From CAVSUR01 sp052143655 (GTDB lineage Bacteria > Actinomycetota > Actinomycetes > Streptosporangiales > Streptosporangiaceae), in contig JBKQSL010000142.1 of assembly GCA_052143655.1 (NCBI GenBank), forward strand, positions 1 through 5,975: a stretch of DNA of 5,975 bases, given 5' to 3'. The translations under genes and the position numbers were made by a program. This document shows, in pieces, positions 1 through 5,406 of this stretch. How positions within the stretch are numbered: position 1 is the first letter of the stretch; each line of letters begins with the position of its first letter. The notes under the pieces were generated by a model. That model searched no databases. It saw only the letters and a program-made list of their open reading frames with translations, and was not told where the DNA came from.

Positions 1-2
1 CG

Positions 3-809
3 GTCGTCGCGGCGGCGACGACCCGGCCGCGAGCCGGCGCGGCCTGCTGGCGGCACTGGAAGTGGGTGGCCCTCGGCGCCGCCGGCGCCAGCGCGGCGGC
101 CGCGGCGGCCGCGCTGACCGCGGCGAGCCCGCTGACCATGGCCATCAGCTCCGTGCGCACCACCGGCCAGCTGGCCACGGTGGAGCAGCTGACCGTGACC
201 GTGACGAACAACACCGGCAGCGCTGTCCGCCCGGCCTACACCATCGAGGACGGCACGACCATGACGGCCTTCTGGCGCCGGGTGAGCGGACCCGCGGTGA
301 TCGGGCCCCATCAGCAGGCCAGCCTCACCATCGAGGCACCCAGCTACTTCGCCATGCCGTCGATCACCGACGGCTTCCAGGTCCTCGCCTTCTGCCAGTC
401 GCCCGCGTCGGTCAGCCGGACGCCCGCCTACGTGGCCAGCCTGTGGCGTGTCGTGCTCCAGCCCGCCACCGTCAACGCGCCGGTCGCGGCCGGCCGGGTG
501 GTCACCGTCCGGGCTGAGATCGTGAACCGGCTGGACCGGCCGATGCGGGTCGGGCACGTCCCGGTCTATCTCGGGCAGGTGATCTACGCGCAGCAGGGCA
601 TCCAGTTCAGCGAGGCGGTCATCAACCGGGGGCTGCCGGGTCAGACCCCCGTTGAGGCGCTCACCAACGCCAGCGGCGTGGCCACCTTCACGGTCCGCTC
701 GCCGACGGGCAGCTCCAGCCCCGTCTACTTCGAGGCCAACCTGGTCAAGCCGGTGTCGTCCTATCCGTACGGATACTCCCCGATCCTGTCCGTGAGGTTC
801 CGTCCATGA
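3..809 (+). CDS. Membrane-anchored or exported protein with Ig-like domains, 5' partial
   Basis: The reading frame is open from the first complete codon (position 3) to the TGA at 807-809, so the gene probably begins upstream. The only in-frame start in the first 66 bases is a GTG at 66. It has no convincing ribosome site and would discard the basic W-R-H-W-K residues just before the hydrophobic stretch, so I prefer an upstream start. An Ala-rich hydrophobic segment (about 66-140) looks like a signal anchor, or the last helix of a longer membrane protein. After it come two beta-rich stretches. The first (about 180-400) contains LTVTVTNNTG, typical of Ig-like folds. The second (about 460-800) contains TNASGVATFTV, a motif seen in bacterial Ig-like (Big_1-type) repeats. 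I see no catalytic motif. The stop overlaps the start of the DUF2079 gene, so the two are probably co-translated and may act together at the cell surface. The function is unknown. Confidence 0.75.
   Translation, partial: VVAAATTRPRAGAACWRHWKWVALGAAGASAAAAAAALTAASPLTMAISSVRTTGQLATVEQLTVTVTNNTGSAVRPAYTIEDGTTMTAFWRRVSGPAVIGPHQQASLTIEAPSYFAMPSITDGFQVLAFCQSPASVSRTPAYVASLWRVVLQPATVNAPVAAGRVVTVRAEIVNRLDRPMRVGHVPVYLGQVIYAQQGIQFSEAVINRGLPGQTPVEALTNASGVATFTVRSPTGSSSPVYFEANLVKPVSSYPYGYSPILSVRFRP
806..809 (+). promoter_or_regulatory. ATGA stop-start overlap (translational coupling)
   Basis: The ATG of the DUF2079 gene (806-808) overlaps the TGA of the upstream gene (807-809). No strong Shine-Dalgarno precedes it, only a weak GAGG-like string near 793-797. 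Ribosomes finishing the upstream gene probably reinitiate here. This supports the chosen start and a two-gene operon. Confidence 0.75.
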
Positions 810-2758
810 GTGAGGCCATCCCCGCCGCAGCGCCCCGGCTCCGCTGGGCCTCCTGGTCCCACGCCAGTGCGCAGGTCCGGATACGCCGGATCGGATATGC
901 GGTCCTGGGCCTGCAGTTCGCCGGCTTCGCTGCCTGGAGCTGGGCGCTCTACAGCCGGTTCGCGCTCACCTTCGACTTCGCGATTTACCATCAGGCCTGG
1001 TACCTGATCGCGCACGGTGACCTCAACCCGTACAGCACGCTCACGCAGCGCCTGTTCTGGCAGAACCACAGCGAGTTCATCATGTGGCCGCTCGCGCTGC
1101 TCTACTGGGCCTGGCCGCACGGAGTCACCCTGCTGTGGGTCCAAGATGCCTGCGTCGTGGCAGCGGAGGCGGTCGCGTTCGGCTGGGCATGCGAGATAGC
1201 GCAGCGGCACCGCCCGGACGGCGAGTCACGATGGCTCATCGCGCTCGGACTGGTGCTGCTCGTCGCCAATCCCTGGATCTGGTGGTCCGTCTCGTTTGAC
1301 TTTCACGCCGAGCCGCTCGCCCTTCTGCCCGCCGTCTTGCTGTTACGAGACCTGGCGGCAGGCCGACGGCGAGCCTGGGTCTGGGTGATCCCGCTGCTGG
1401 CGTGCGGTGACGTCGCCTGCACGTACCTGGCGGGCGCCGGCCTGGGCGGTGTCCTCGCCGGTCGGCGCTCTCGCATGCCGGGCGCTGTCATGGCCTGCCT
1501 GGGAGCCGCAGCCGTCGCCATCATCACTGCCATTCACGGCAATCTCGCCTCGGGAGGCGGCCTGGCTGTGTATTCCTACCTGGCAGCGGCCGGCACCGCG
1601 CCTTTAGGCCTGGGCGCCATCGTCAAGGGGATTGCCGCGCATCCGAGCGTGATGCTGCAAACACTCTGGGCAAAGCGACTTGACATCCTGGTCACCCTGA
1701 GCCCTTCCGGGCTCGTGGGCCTGGGCTATGCGCCGCTGCTGCCCTTCATGATCGTAGTGTTACTCGCGAATGCATTGTTCCAGGGATTGCTGTTCACAGA
1801 GCCCAGCTTCCAGAACCTGCCGGTCTACGTCCTCCTGCCGGTCGGCTCGATTGCTGTCGTCGCGTCGCTGATGCGGCGCCACAGGGCGGTGGCTTTCGTC
1901 CTGGCGGGCGTGCTGGCTGCGCAGGCGATCGGATGGGCCGTGGTGTGGCTGCCTAAGGCTCCTGGAGAATGGATCCGAGTCTCCGCGTCTAGCGCCCAGG
2001 CACTAGCGCAGGCCGATAACGCCATCCCGGCTCGTGCGCAGGTGATTGCTTCCCAGGGAATCATTGGCAGGCTCGCCAGCCGTGCCGACGTACGGGCGCA
2101 AATCATACCGGGGCAAATGGCTATCAGCAGCAGGGATACCTGGTTCTTGGTAGCCCCTTCGGCAGGTGTCGAGTCACAAAGCACGGCTAGTGCCATGGCA
2201 TTGCTATCCGAGCTGGCCGGTCCCTTGCACGCCACACTTGTCATGCACGGTCATGGGATCTGGGCGTTCCGATGGCGGCCCCCGCGCGGAACGCGCACGC
2301 TGGCCATCCCCGGCGGGTTGGGGCCGCTGCCGGCCTGGGCCTCACCAGGCGCAGCGGGTCGGGACATCCTCGCCGGGCCGCCCGCAGACTGGCATGTCGC
2401 GGCCACCGGAGGCCAGGGCTACGTTACTGACGGGCTGGAGTGGCTGGAACCGGTCGGCCTGTACGAGGCCACCGTTGACTTGTCGGCAGCGGGACCAGTC
2501 AATGTGGAAGTCTGGGATGACAACGGCAACGTACTTCTGGCGCGGCGGAGCATTCCAGCGACAGCGGGCGTCCAGTCGGTGAGCCTGCCCGTTACCGTTA
2601 TGAACCTCCACCGGCCATATTCGTACTCGGGCTGGGGACCGTTCCGCGTGGACTTCGTCCCGCCGCGGCCCGGTGAGCGGCTGGAGATCAGGGTATGGTC
2701 GCCCGGCCACGAACTGGTCGACGTCTACCGCGCGAAACTTGTGCGCGCCAGCGGCTGA
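806..2758 (+). CDS. DUF2079 family polytopic membrane protein (GT-C-like)
   Basis: This 650-residue protein matches the DUF2079 pattern in several places. After a first helix (about 30-50) comes FDFAIYHQAWYLIAHG (56-71), like the family's fDlgifdQalW..hG motif. Then follow NHSEFIMWPLALLYWAWP (87-104) and SFDFHAEPLAL (163-173). The stretch AIPARAQVIAS (406-416) with R422 and R426 nearby corresponds to the family's IPa.a.VaAs...lsxR region. I count about nine to ten hydrophobic segments between 30 and 383. The acidic residue after the sixth or so helix is D202, in ACGDVAC. Residues 384-650 are soluble and beta-rich (for example VNVEVWDDNGNVLLA, 565-579) and probably face outside. DUF2079 proteins are regarded as relatives of GT-C glycosyltransferases that use lipid-linked sugars. 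The substrate is unknown and activity is inferred. Three TTA codons occur (residues 180, 267, 319), and codon use from about 1550 to 2260 is less GC-rich than in its neighbours. Confidence 0.85.
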   Translation: MSEAIPAAAPRLRWASWSHASAQVRIRRIGYAVLGLQFAGFAAWSWALYSRFALTFDFAIYHQAWYLIAHGDLNPYSTLTQRLFWQNHSEFIMWPLALLYWAWPHGVTLLWVQDACVVAAEAVAFGWACEIAQRHRPDGESRWLIALGLVLLVANPWIWWSVSFDFHAEPLALLPAVLLLRDLAAGRRRAWVWVIPLLACGDVACTYLAGAGLGGVLAGRRSRMPGAVMACLGAAAVAIITAIHGNLASGGGLAVYSYLAAAGTAPLGLGAIVKGIAAHPSVMLQTLWAKRLDILVTLSPSGLVGLGYAPLLPFMIVVLLANALFQGLLFTEPSFQNLPVYVLLPVGSIAVVASLMRRHRAVAFVLAGVLAAQAIGWAVVWLPKAPGEWIRVSASSAQALAQADNAIPARAQVIASQGIIGRLASRADVRAQIIPGQMAISSRDTWFLVAPSAGVESQSTASAMALLSELAGPLHATLVMHGHGIWAFRWRPPRGTRTLAIPGGLGPLPAWASPGAAGRDILAGPPADWHVAATGGQGYVTDGLEWLEPVGLYEATVDLSAAGPVNVEVWDDNGNVLLARRSIPATAGVQSVSLPVTVMNLHRPYSYSGWGPFRVDFVPPRPGERLEIRVWSPGHELVDVYRAKLVRASG

Positions 2759-2759
2759 A

Positions 2760-2777
2760 CCTCTTTGAGGAATTTTT
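2760..2777 (+). terminator. Weak intrinsic terminator after the DUF2079 gene
   Basis: Immediately after the stop codon, CCTC (2760-2763) can pair with GAGG (2767-2770) across a TTT loop. AA and then a run of five T follow (2773-2777). The four-base stem is short for a rho-independent terminator, but the position and the T-run, rare in this GC-rich window, support the call. Confidence 0.4.
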
Positions 2778-2911
2778 CTAGCCTGCCCGCCGAGAGCATG
2801 CTGATGACGAGACCGGCGAGAACCCGGGCATGATCCCGTTACGATCGGCAGGCTATTAAATCGCCGTCAGATCTATGCAGAGGAGTTATTTCGGGCACCA
2901 GCTTCGCTCAG
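2778..2911. other. Intergenic DNA, nothing assigned
   Basis: No supported reading frame and no tRNA or other RNA motif is seen. An AT-richer patch (TATTAAAT near 2853-2860) stands out from its surroundings, but no -35/-10 pair could be fixed. Probably chromosomal DNA between the operon and the first insertion sequence. Confidence 0.4.
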
Positions 2912-2940
2912 GTAAGCATTCAGCTGCTGTGCGGATGACC
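2912..2940 (+). repeat. Candidate left terminal repeat of the IS66 element
   Basis: GTAAGC (2912-2917) opens this stretch. IS66-family terminal repeats typically begin GTAAG, and the position (135 bases before the transposase start) suits the family. The eight bases to its left, TCGCTCAG (2904-2911), are then the predicted target duplication. The matching right end is not in the window, so the boundary rests on the terminus motif alone. Confidence 0.4.
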
Positions 2941-3690
2941 CACGCTTGCTGACGCAGCGTGACTGCCTTGTGCCGTGGCGATCTTTGCAGAGCCGGCCCA
3001 GCGTGTTGGCTTGATTACGGTCCGGATGTCCTGATCATGGTGGCCTGTGACCTCGACGCCGCTGCCCGCCGCCGGATGCGCGGGCTGCGCTGCCCGTGAC
3101 ACGGTGATCGCGGAGCAGGGGCGGATGATCGAGGAGCTGCTGGCCAGGGTGGAGCGGCTGGAGCGGCTGATCTCGCGGAACAGCGGGAACTCCTCGATGC
3201 CGCCGTCGTCCGATGACCTGCCGGGGCGGCGGCCGCCAGCGGGCAAGCCGGCGCGGAAGGCCAGCAAGCGCACGCCGGGCAAGCAGCCCGGCGCGCCGGG
3301 ATCGCACCTGGCGTGGAGCGAGGAGCCTGACGACACGGTGCCGCATTTCCCGGACGGGACGTGCGAGTGCGGCGCCGCCCTGTCCACCGCGGCCGACCTG
3401 GGGATCGCGGCGTCGCATCAGCAGGTGGAGATCCCGCTGGCGTCCGCGAGGGTCATCCAGCATGACCTGCACGCGGTGGCGTGCGGATGCGGGAAAGTTC
3501 ACCACGCGGCCCGGCCGGCGGGCGTCAGCGCCGCCCGGGTGTCGTACGGCCCTAACCTGCAGGCGTGGTGCGTGTTCCTGATGGTCTCCCACGCGATCCC
3601 GGTGCACCGGTGCGCGGAGCTGATCGAAGCCCTGACCGGCGCGAAGCCCTCGGCCGGGTTCGTGCACGGCATGCTCGCCCGGGCCGCGGG
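2912..3690 (+). mobile_element. IS66-family insertion sequence, 3' part missing from the window
   Basis: From a candidate GTAAGC terminus at 2912, through a 135-base leader, into a single-gene IS66-type transposase whose similarity ends near 3690. The DDE catalytic domain and the right end are not in the window. Downstream of the IS110 gene I see no IS66 sequence either, so the rest is either beyond 5975, on the far side of the IS256 element, or deleted. Confidence 0.65.
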
Positions 3691-3727
3691 AGTGTCAGAA
3701 ATTCGGTGTGAGATTTCATGCCACTGA
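3047..3727 (+). pseudogene. IS66-family transposase, truncated N-terminal part
   Basis: The frame opens at a GTG (3047) shortly after an in-frame stop at 3032, leaving no room for an earlier start. Residues 11-14 are CAGC, followed by a leucine-rich coiled coil (about 20-43). Next come RNSGNSSMPPSSDD (44-57) and a basic P/K/R-rich linker (58-85), the usual N-terminal signature of actinobacterial IS66 transposases. Two CxC pairs (C106/C108, C146/C148) fit the IS66 zinc-finger region. YGPNLQAWCVFLMVSHAIPVHR (167-188) starts the catalytic domain. IS66-like sequence ends at about residue 215; the last 11 residues and the stop come from foreign DNA. Full-length family members run to roughly 450-550 residues, so the whole DDE triad is lost and the product should be inactive. 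Confidence 0.8.
3690..3715 (+). repeat. Candidate left terminal inverted repeat of the IS256 element
   Basis: The string beginning GAGTGTCAGAAATTCGGTGT has the TGT...AAATT..GTGT layout common at IS256-family ends. It begins exactly where IS66 similarity stops in the disrupted transposase. The partner repeat, reading TCTCACACCGAATTTCTGAC at a right end, is not in the window. Confidence 0.45.
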
Positions 3728-3747
3728 CGTGGCGCCCGCGGATGGAT

Positions 3748-3756
3748 GAAACTTGG
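3748..3756 (+). repeat. Subterminal inverted repeat, left copy
   Basis: GAAACTTGG here is the exact reverse complement of CCAAGTTTC at 5328-5336. With flanks included the match is 11 of 13, both differences being transitions (ATGAAACTTGGAG against ACGAAACTTGGGG). Its location just inside both ends of the IS110 element suggests a recognition or end-definition role. Confidence 0.45.
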
Positions 3757-3804
3757 AGGCGCGCCACCCGCTGACGTCGTACCCCCTTGGCGCTGCGTGC
3801 CTGT

Positions 3805-3814
3805 GTGTGAGATT
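3805..3814 (+). repeat. Candidate left-target guide (direct repeat of 3706-3715)
   Basis: GTGTGAGATT occurs here and at the left insertion flank, in the same orientation. In IS621 the left target guide has the sequence of the target's top strand, so same-strand identity is the expected relation. By a rough count a 10-base match between these two regions is expected by chance about once in a hundred cases. Confidence 0.45.
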
Positions 3815-3864
3815 GACGCTGGAGCCTGCCCGGTAGGTACCCCGGATTGCTGCTGCGAGCGCGT

Positions 3865-3873
3865 GTCACAGGA
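3865..3873 (+). repeat. Candidate left-donor guide (direct repeat of 5337-5345)
   Basis: GTCACAGGA is found here and near the right end of the IS110 element in the same orientation, as expected for a left donor guide and the donor's left half. A 9-base match has an appreciable chance of being accidental (roughly one in ten). Part of this string can also pair within the 3867-3886 hairpin, which would compete with a guide role. Confidence 0.3.
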
Positions 3874-3886
3874 TCTCGATCTTGTG
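3867..3886 (+). repeat. Perfect hairpin in the IS110 left end
   Basis: CACAGGAT (3867-3874) pairs with ATCTTGTG (3879-3886), including one G-U pair, across the stable CTCG tetraloop. It lies within the candidate bridge RNA. There is no T-run after it, so it is not an intrinsic terminator. Confidence 0.5.
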
Positions 3887-3933
3887 CGGGCTCCGCGGGC
3901 GGCGCGCCCGTATCCAGTATCAGGGACCTGCAG

Positions 3934-3938
3934 GGAGG
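3934..3938 (+). promoter_or_regulatory. Ribosome binding site of the IS110 transposase
   Basis: GGAGG is followed by five bases and then the ATG at 3944. This strong site fixes the start, although the same frame stays open back to an ATG at 3746 inside the non-coding left end. Confidence 0.8.
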
Positions 3939-3943
3939 TGGCG

Positions 3944-5254
3944 ATGGATATCGTTCATCCGCGCGTCGCCGGGATCGACGTGCACAAGAAAATCATCTGG
4001 GTCGCTGTCCGGCTGCCCGGCGAGGGGCCGGGCGAGCGGATCGTGACCGTGCGGAAGCTCGCTACGTTCTGGCGGCCGCTGCAGCAGATGGCGGCGTGGC
4101 TGGCTGAGCTGGGCGTGACCGACGCGGCGATGGAAAGCACGGGGATCTACTGGTGGCCGGTCTATCACGCGCTCGCCGCCGCGGGGATCGAGGTGTGCGT
4201 GTGCAACGCCGCCCACATGCGCAACGTGCCGGGCCGCAAAACGGACCTGCGGGACTGCCAGTGGATCGCCGAGCTGCACGAGCACGGGCTGCTGCGGGCC
4301 AGCTTCATCCCCGGCCCCGCGGTGGCGGCGCTCAGACAGCGGACGAGGTACCGCAAGAAGCTGATCGAGTCGCGCACCGCCGAGGGCCAGCGGCTGTCCA
4401 AGGTGCTGGAGGACGCCGGCATCAAGATCGACTCGGTGGCCAGCGAGCTGCTGGGCGTGTCGGGCCGGGACATGATCGAGGCGCTGATCGCCGGCGAGCG
4501 CAACCCGGGCGTGCTGGCGAACCTGGCCAGAAGACGGCTGCGCGCCAAGATTGATGCGCTGCAGATGGCGTGCGACGGCCGGTTCACCGACTCCCACGCC
4601 CAGATGTGCCGGCTGCACCTGGACTCCTACGATCATCTCACCGCCCGGATCGCCGAGCTGGACATCCTGGTCGCCGAGGCGGCCGAGCCGTTCGCCGCCA
4701 TCATCGCCCGGCTGGTCACCATCCCCGGCATCGGGCCGCGCACCGCGCAGGTGATCGTGGCCGAGACCGGCGGCGACATGGCCCGGTTCGCCACCCCCGC
4801 CCGGCTGGGCGCCTGGGCCGGGCTGGCGCCCGGCGACAACGAGTCGGCCGGCAAGCGGAAGAAGGCCGCCGTCCGCCCCGGCAATCAGCACCTGCGCGCC
4901 GCGATGGTCGAGGCTGGCTGGTCCGCTGCCCGCACCGCCACCCGGCCCGGCGCCCGGTTCCGGCGGCTGGCCCGCCGGTTCGGCCGCGGCAACGAGAAGA
5001 AGGCCGCGGTCGCGGTCGCGCATACGCTGATCTGCATCGCCTGGGCCGTCATCAAGCACGACCAGGACTACGCCGAGGCCGGCGAGCAGTACTACGAGCA
5101 GCGCGACCAGCGCAACCGCGAGCACCTGATCCGGCACTACCAGCAAGCCCTGGCCCGGCTCGGCTACCAGGTAACGCTCGTCCCGCCCGATGACGGCAGC
5201 CCGCCGCCGGGCACAGACACCCCACCCACCGCAGCCCCGGACCAGGCCGCCTGA
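3944..5254 (+). CDS. IS110-family transposase (DEDD recombinase)
   Basis: The 436-residue product has both domains of the family. The N-terminal RuvC-like DEDD domain shows GIDVHK with D12, MESTGIYWWPV with E64, and GRKTDLRD with D101 and D104, giving a complete acidic tetrad. A helical, charged middle section (about 135-250) is probably coiled coil. The C-terminal Transposase_20 domain starts with a helix-hairpin-helix motif, IPGIGPRTA (260-268). It continues AWAGLAPGDNESAGKRK, where S301 sits at the place of the conserved catalytic serine, then RPGNQHLRAAM. The last 35 residues are polar and Pro-rich. In this family the protein and a bridge RNA excise the element as a circle and insert it into a matching target, using DEDD and serine residues. 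The start is set by GGAGG five bases upstream and by the family's usual N-terminus. Nothing is missing, so the enzyme looks functional. Confidence 0.92.
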   Translation: MDIVHPRVAGIDVHKKIIWVAVRLPGEGPGERIVTVRKLATFWRPLQQMAAWLAELGVTDAAMESTGIYWWPVYHALAAAGIEVCVCNAAHMRNVPGRKTDLRDCQWIAELHEHGLLRASFIPGPAVAALRQRTRYRKKLIESRTAEGQRLSKVLEDAGIKIDSVASELLGVSGRDMIEALIAGERNPGVLANLARRRLRAKIDALQMACDGRFTDSHAQMCRLHLDSYDHLTARIAELDILVAEAAEPFAAIIARLVTIPGIGPRTAQVIVAETGGDMARFATPARLGAWAGLAPGDNESAGKRKKAAVRPGNQHLRAAMVEAGWSAARTATRPGARFRRLARRFGRGNEKKAAVAVAHTLICIAWAVIKHDQDYAEAGEQYYEQRDQRNREHLIRHYQQALARLGYQVTLVPPDDGSPPPGTDTPPTAAPDQAA

Positions 5255-5285
5255 CCCTCAACGCATGTCACCGGCGAGCCCACCA

Positions 5286-5306
5286 CAGCCGGCTCGGCCG
5301 GCGCTG
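5286..5306 (+). repeat. GC-rich hairpin in the IS110 right end
   Basis: CCGGC (5289-5293) pairs with GCCGG (5297-5301) around a TCG loop. CAG/CTG extend the stem past a two-base bulge. It lies 32 bases after the transposase stop. Without a T-run it is not a clear intrinsic terminator; it may slow read-through or be structural. Confidence 0.35.
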
Positions 5307-5327
5307 CCGCGTACCCGACCGGGGTCC

Positions 5328-5336
5328 CCAAGTTTC
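5328..5336 (-). repeat. Subterminal inverted repeat, right copy
   Basis: CCAAGTTTC is the reverse complement of GAAACTTGG at 3748-3756. It sits directly beside the candidate donor sequence GTCACAGGA (5337-5345), close to the predicted right end of the IS110 element. Confidence 0.45.
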
Positions 5337-5406
5337 GTCACAGGAGGTGATCGATCAGAGACAATGTCCCAGGTCACGGGGGTGACGGGGACGGGGAGAG
5401 GTCAAG
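5337..5406 (+). other. IS110 right junction and IS256 leader
   Basis: Holds the candidate donor-side string GTCACAGGA (5337-5345), a perfect 10-base palindrome TGATCGATCA (5348-5357), and an inverted repeat GTCAC/GTGAC around GGGG (5373-5386). The junction between the IS110 right end and the resumed IS256 leader should lie between 5340 and 5361. The GTCAC/GTGAC hairpin, just before the ribosome site, could hinder translation from read-through transcripts, which is speculative. Confidence 0.4.
5393..5401 (+). promoter_or_regulatory. Ribosome binding site of the IS256 transposase
   Basis: A purine run GGGGAGAGG ends five bases before the ATG at 5407. It supports that start for an open frame that runs off the window. 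Confidence 0.65.

Larger units (their letters stand above)
3757..3930 (+). ncRNA. Candidate IS110 bridge RNA in the left end
   Basis: IS110-group elements are known to transcribe a bridge RNA (about 177 nt in IS621) from the left end. It carries a target-binding loop and then a donor-binding loop. This leader offers a matching layout. GCGCT (3790-3794) can pair with AGCGC (3858-3862), enclosing an inner CCGG/CCGG hairpin (3830-3833 with 3842-3845, eight-base loop). The 5' arm of that first loop holds GTGTGAGATT (3805-3814), identical to DNA at the left insertion flank (3706-3715). A second hairpin, CACAGGAT/ATCTTGTG with a CTCG loop (3867-3886), follows, and its 5' side includes GTCACAGGA, identical to 5337-5345. 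The RNA limits are estimates and transcription is inferred. The overlapping open frame from 3746 is not conserved-looking protein. Confidence 0.5.
3716..5345 (+). mobile_element. IS110-family insertion sequence (ends approximate)
   Basis: A complete DEDD transposase (3944-5254) lies between a long non-coding left end (about 230 bases) and a short right end (about 90-105 bases). A long left end is the layout of the IS110 group, as opposed to IS1111. The left boundary is placed where the IS256-like terminal repeat stops. The right boundary is uncertain, between about 5340 and 5361. No long terminal inverted repeats are seen, as expected for the family, but a subterminal inverted pair is present (3748-3756 and 5328-5336). 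Confidence 0.65.

Noticed and set aside
761..1210. 149-residue - strand frame across the gene junction at 806
   Set aside because: It overlaps two convincing + strand genes, has no motif, and has the composition of a frame shadow.
2875..2952. Small open frame of about 25 codons starting at an ATG at 2875
   Set aside because: It crosses the presumed IS66 end and has no good ribosome site at a proper distance.
3691..3727. Last residues of the truncated IS66 frame as a genuine C-terminus
   Set aside because: They are read from DNA with the form of an IS256 terminus and do not resemble the IS66 family, so the stop is accidental.
3746..3943. 66-codon N-terminal extension of the IS110 transposase frame
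   Set aside because: Family proteins begin about ten residues before GIDVHK. The strong GGAGG at 3934-3938 sets the start at 3944, and the extension covers the non-coding left end.
3920..5146. Long 408-residue open frame on the - strand across the IS110 transposase gene
   Set aside because: It is the antisense shadow of a GC-rich gene, with low-complexity G/A/V/L/R composition and no recognisable motif. The + strand frame has the complete DEDD signature and a ribosome site.
4570..5193. Long + strand frame rich in R, P, H and G inside the IS110 gene
   Set aside because: Arg/Pro/His-rich translation is typical of a shifted frame in GC-rich DNA. It overlaps the intact transposase.
5255..5340. 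Possible continuation of the IS66 transposase right after the IS110 gene
   Set aside because: Translated frames show none of the expected IS66 catalytic-domain motifs. This stretch is better explained as the IS110 right end.
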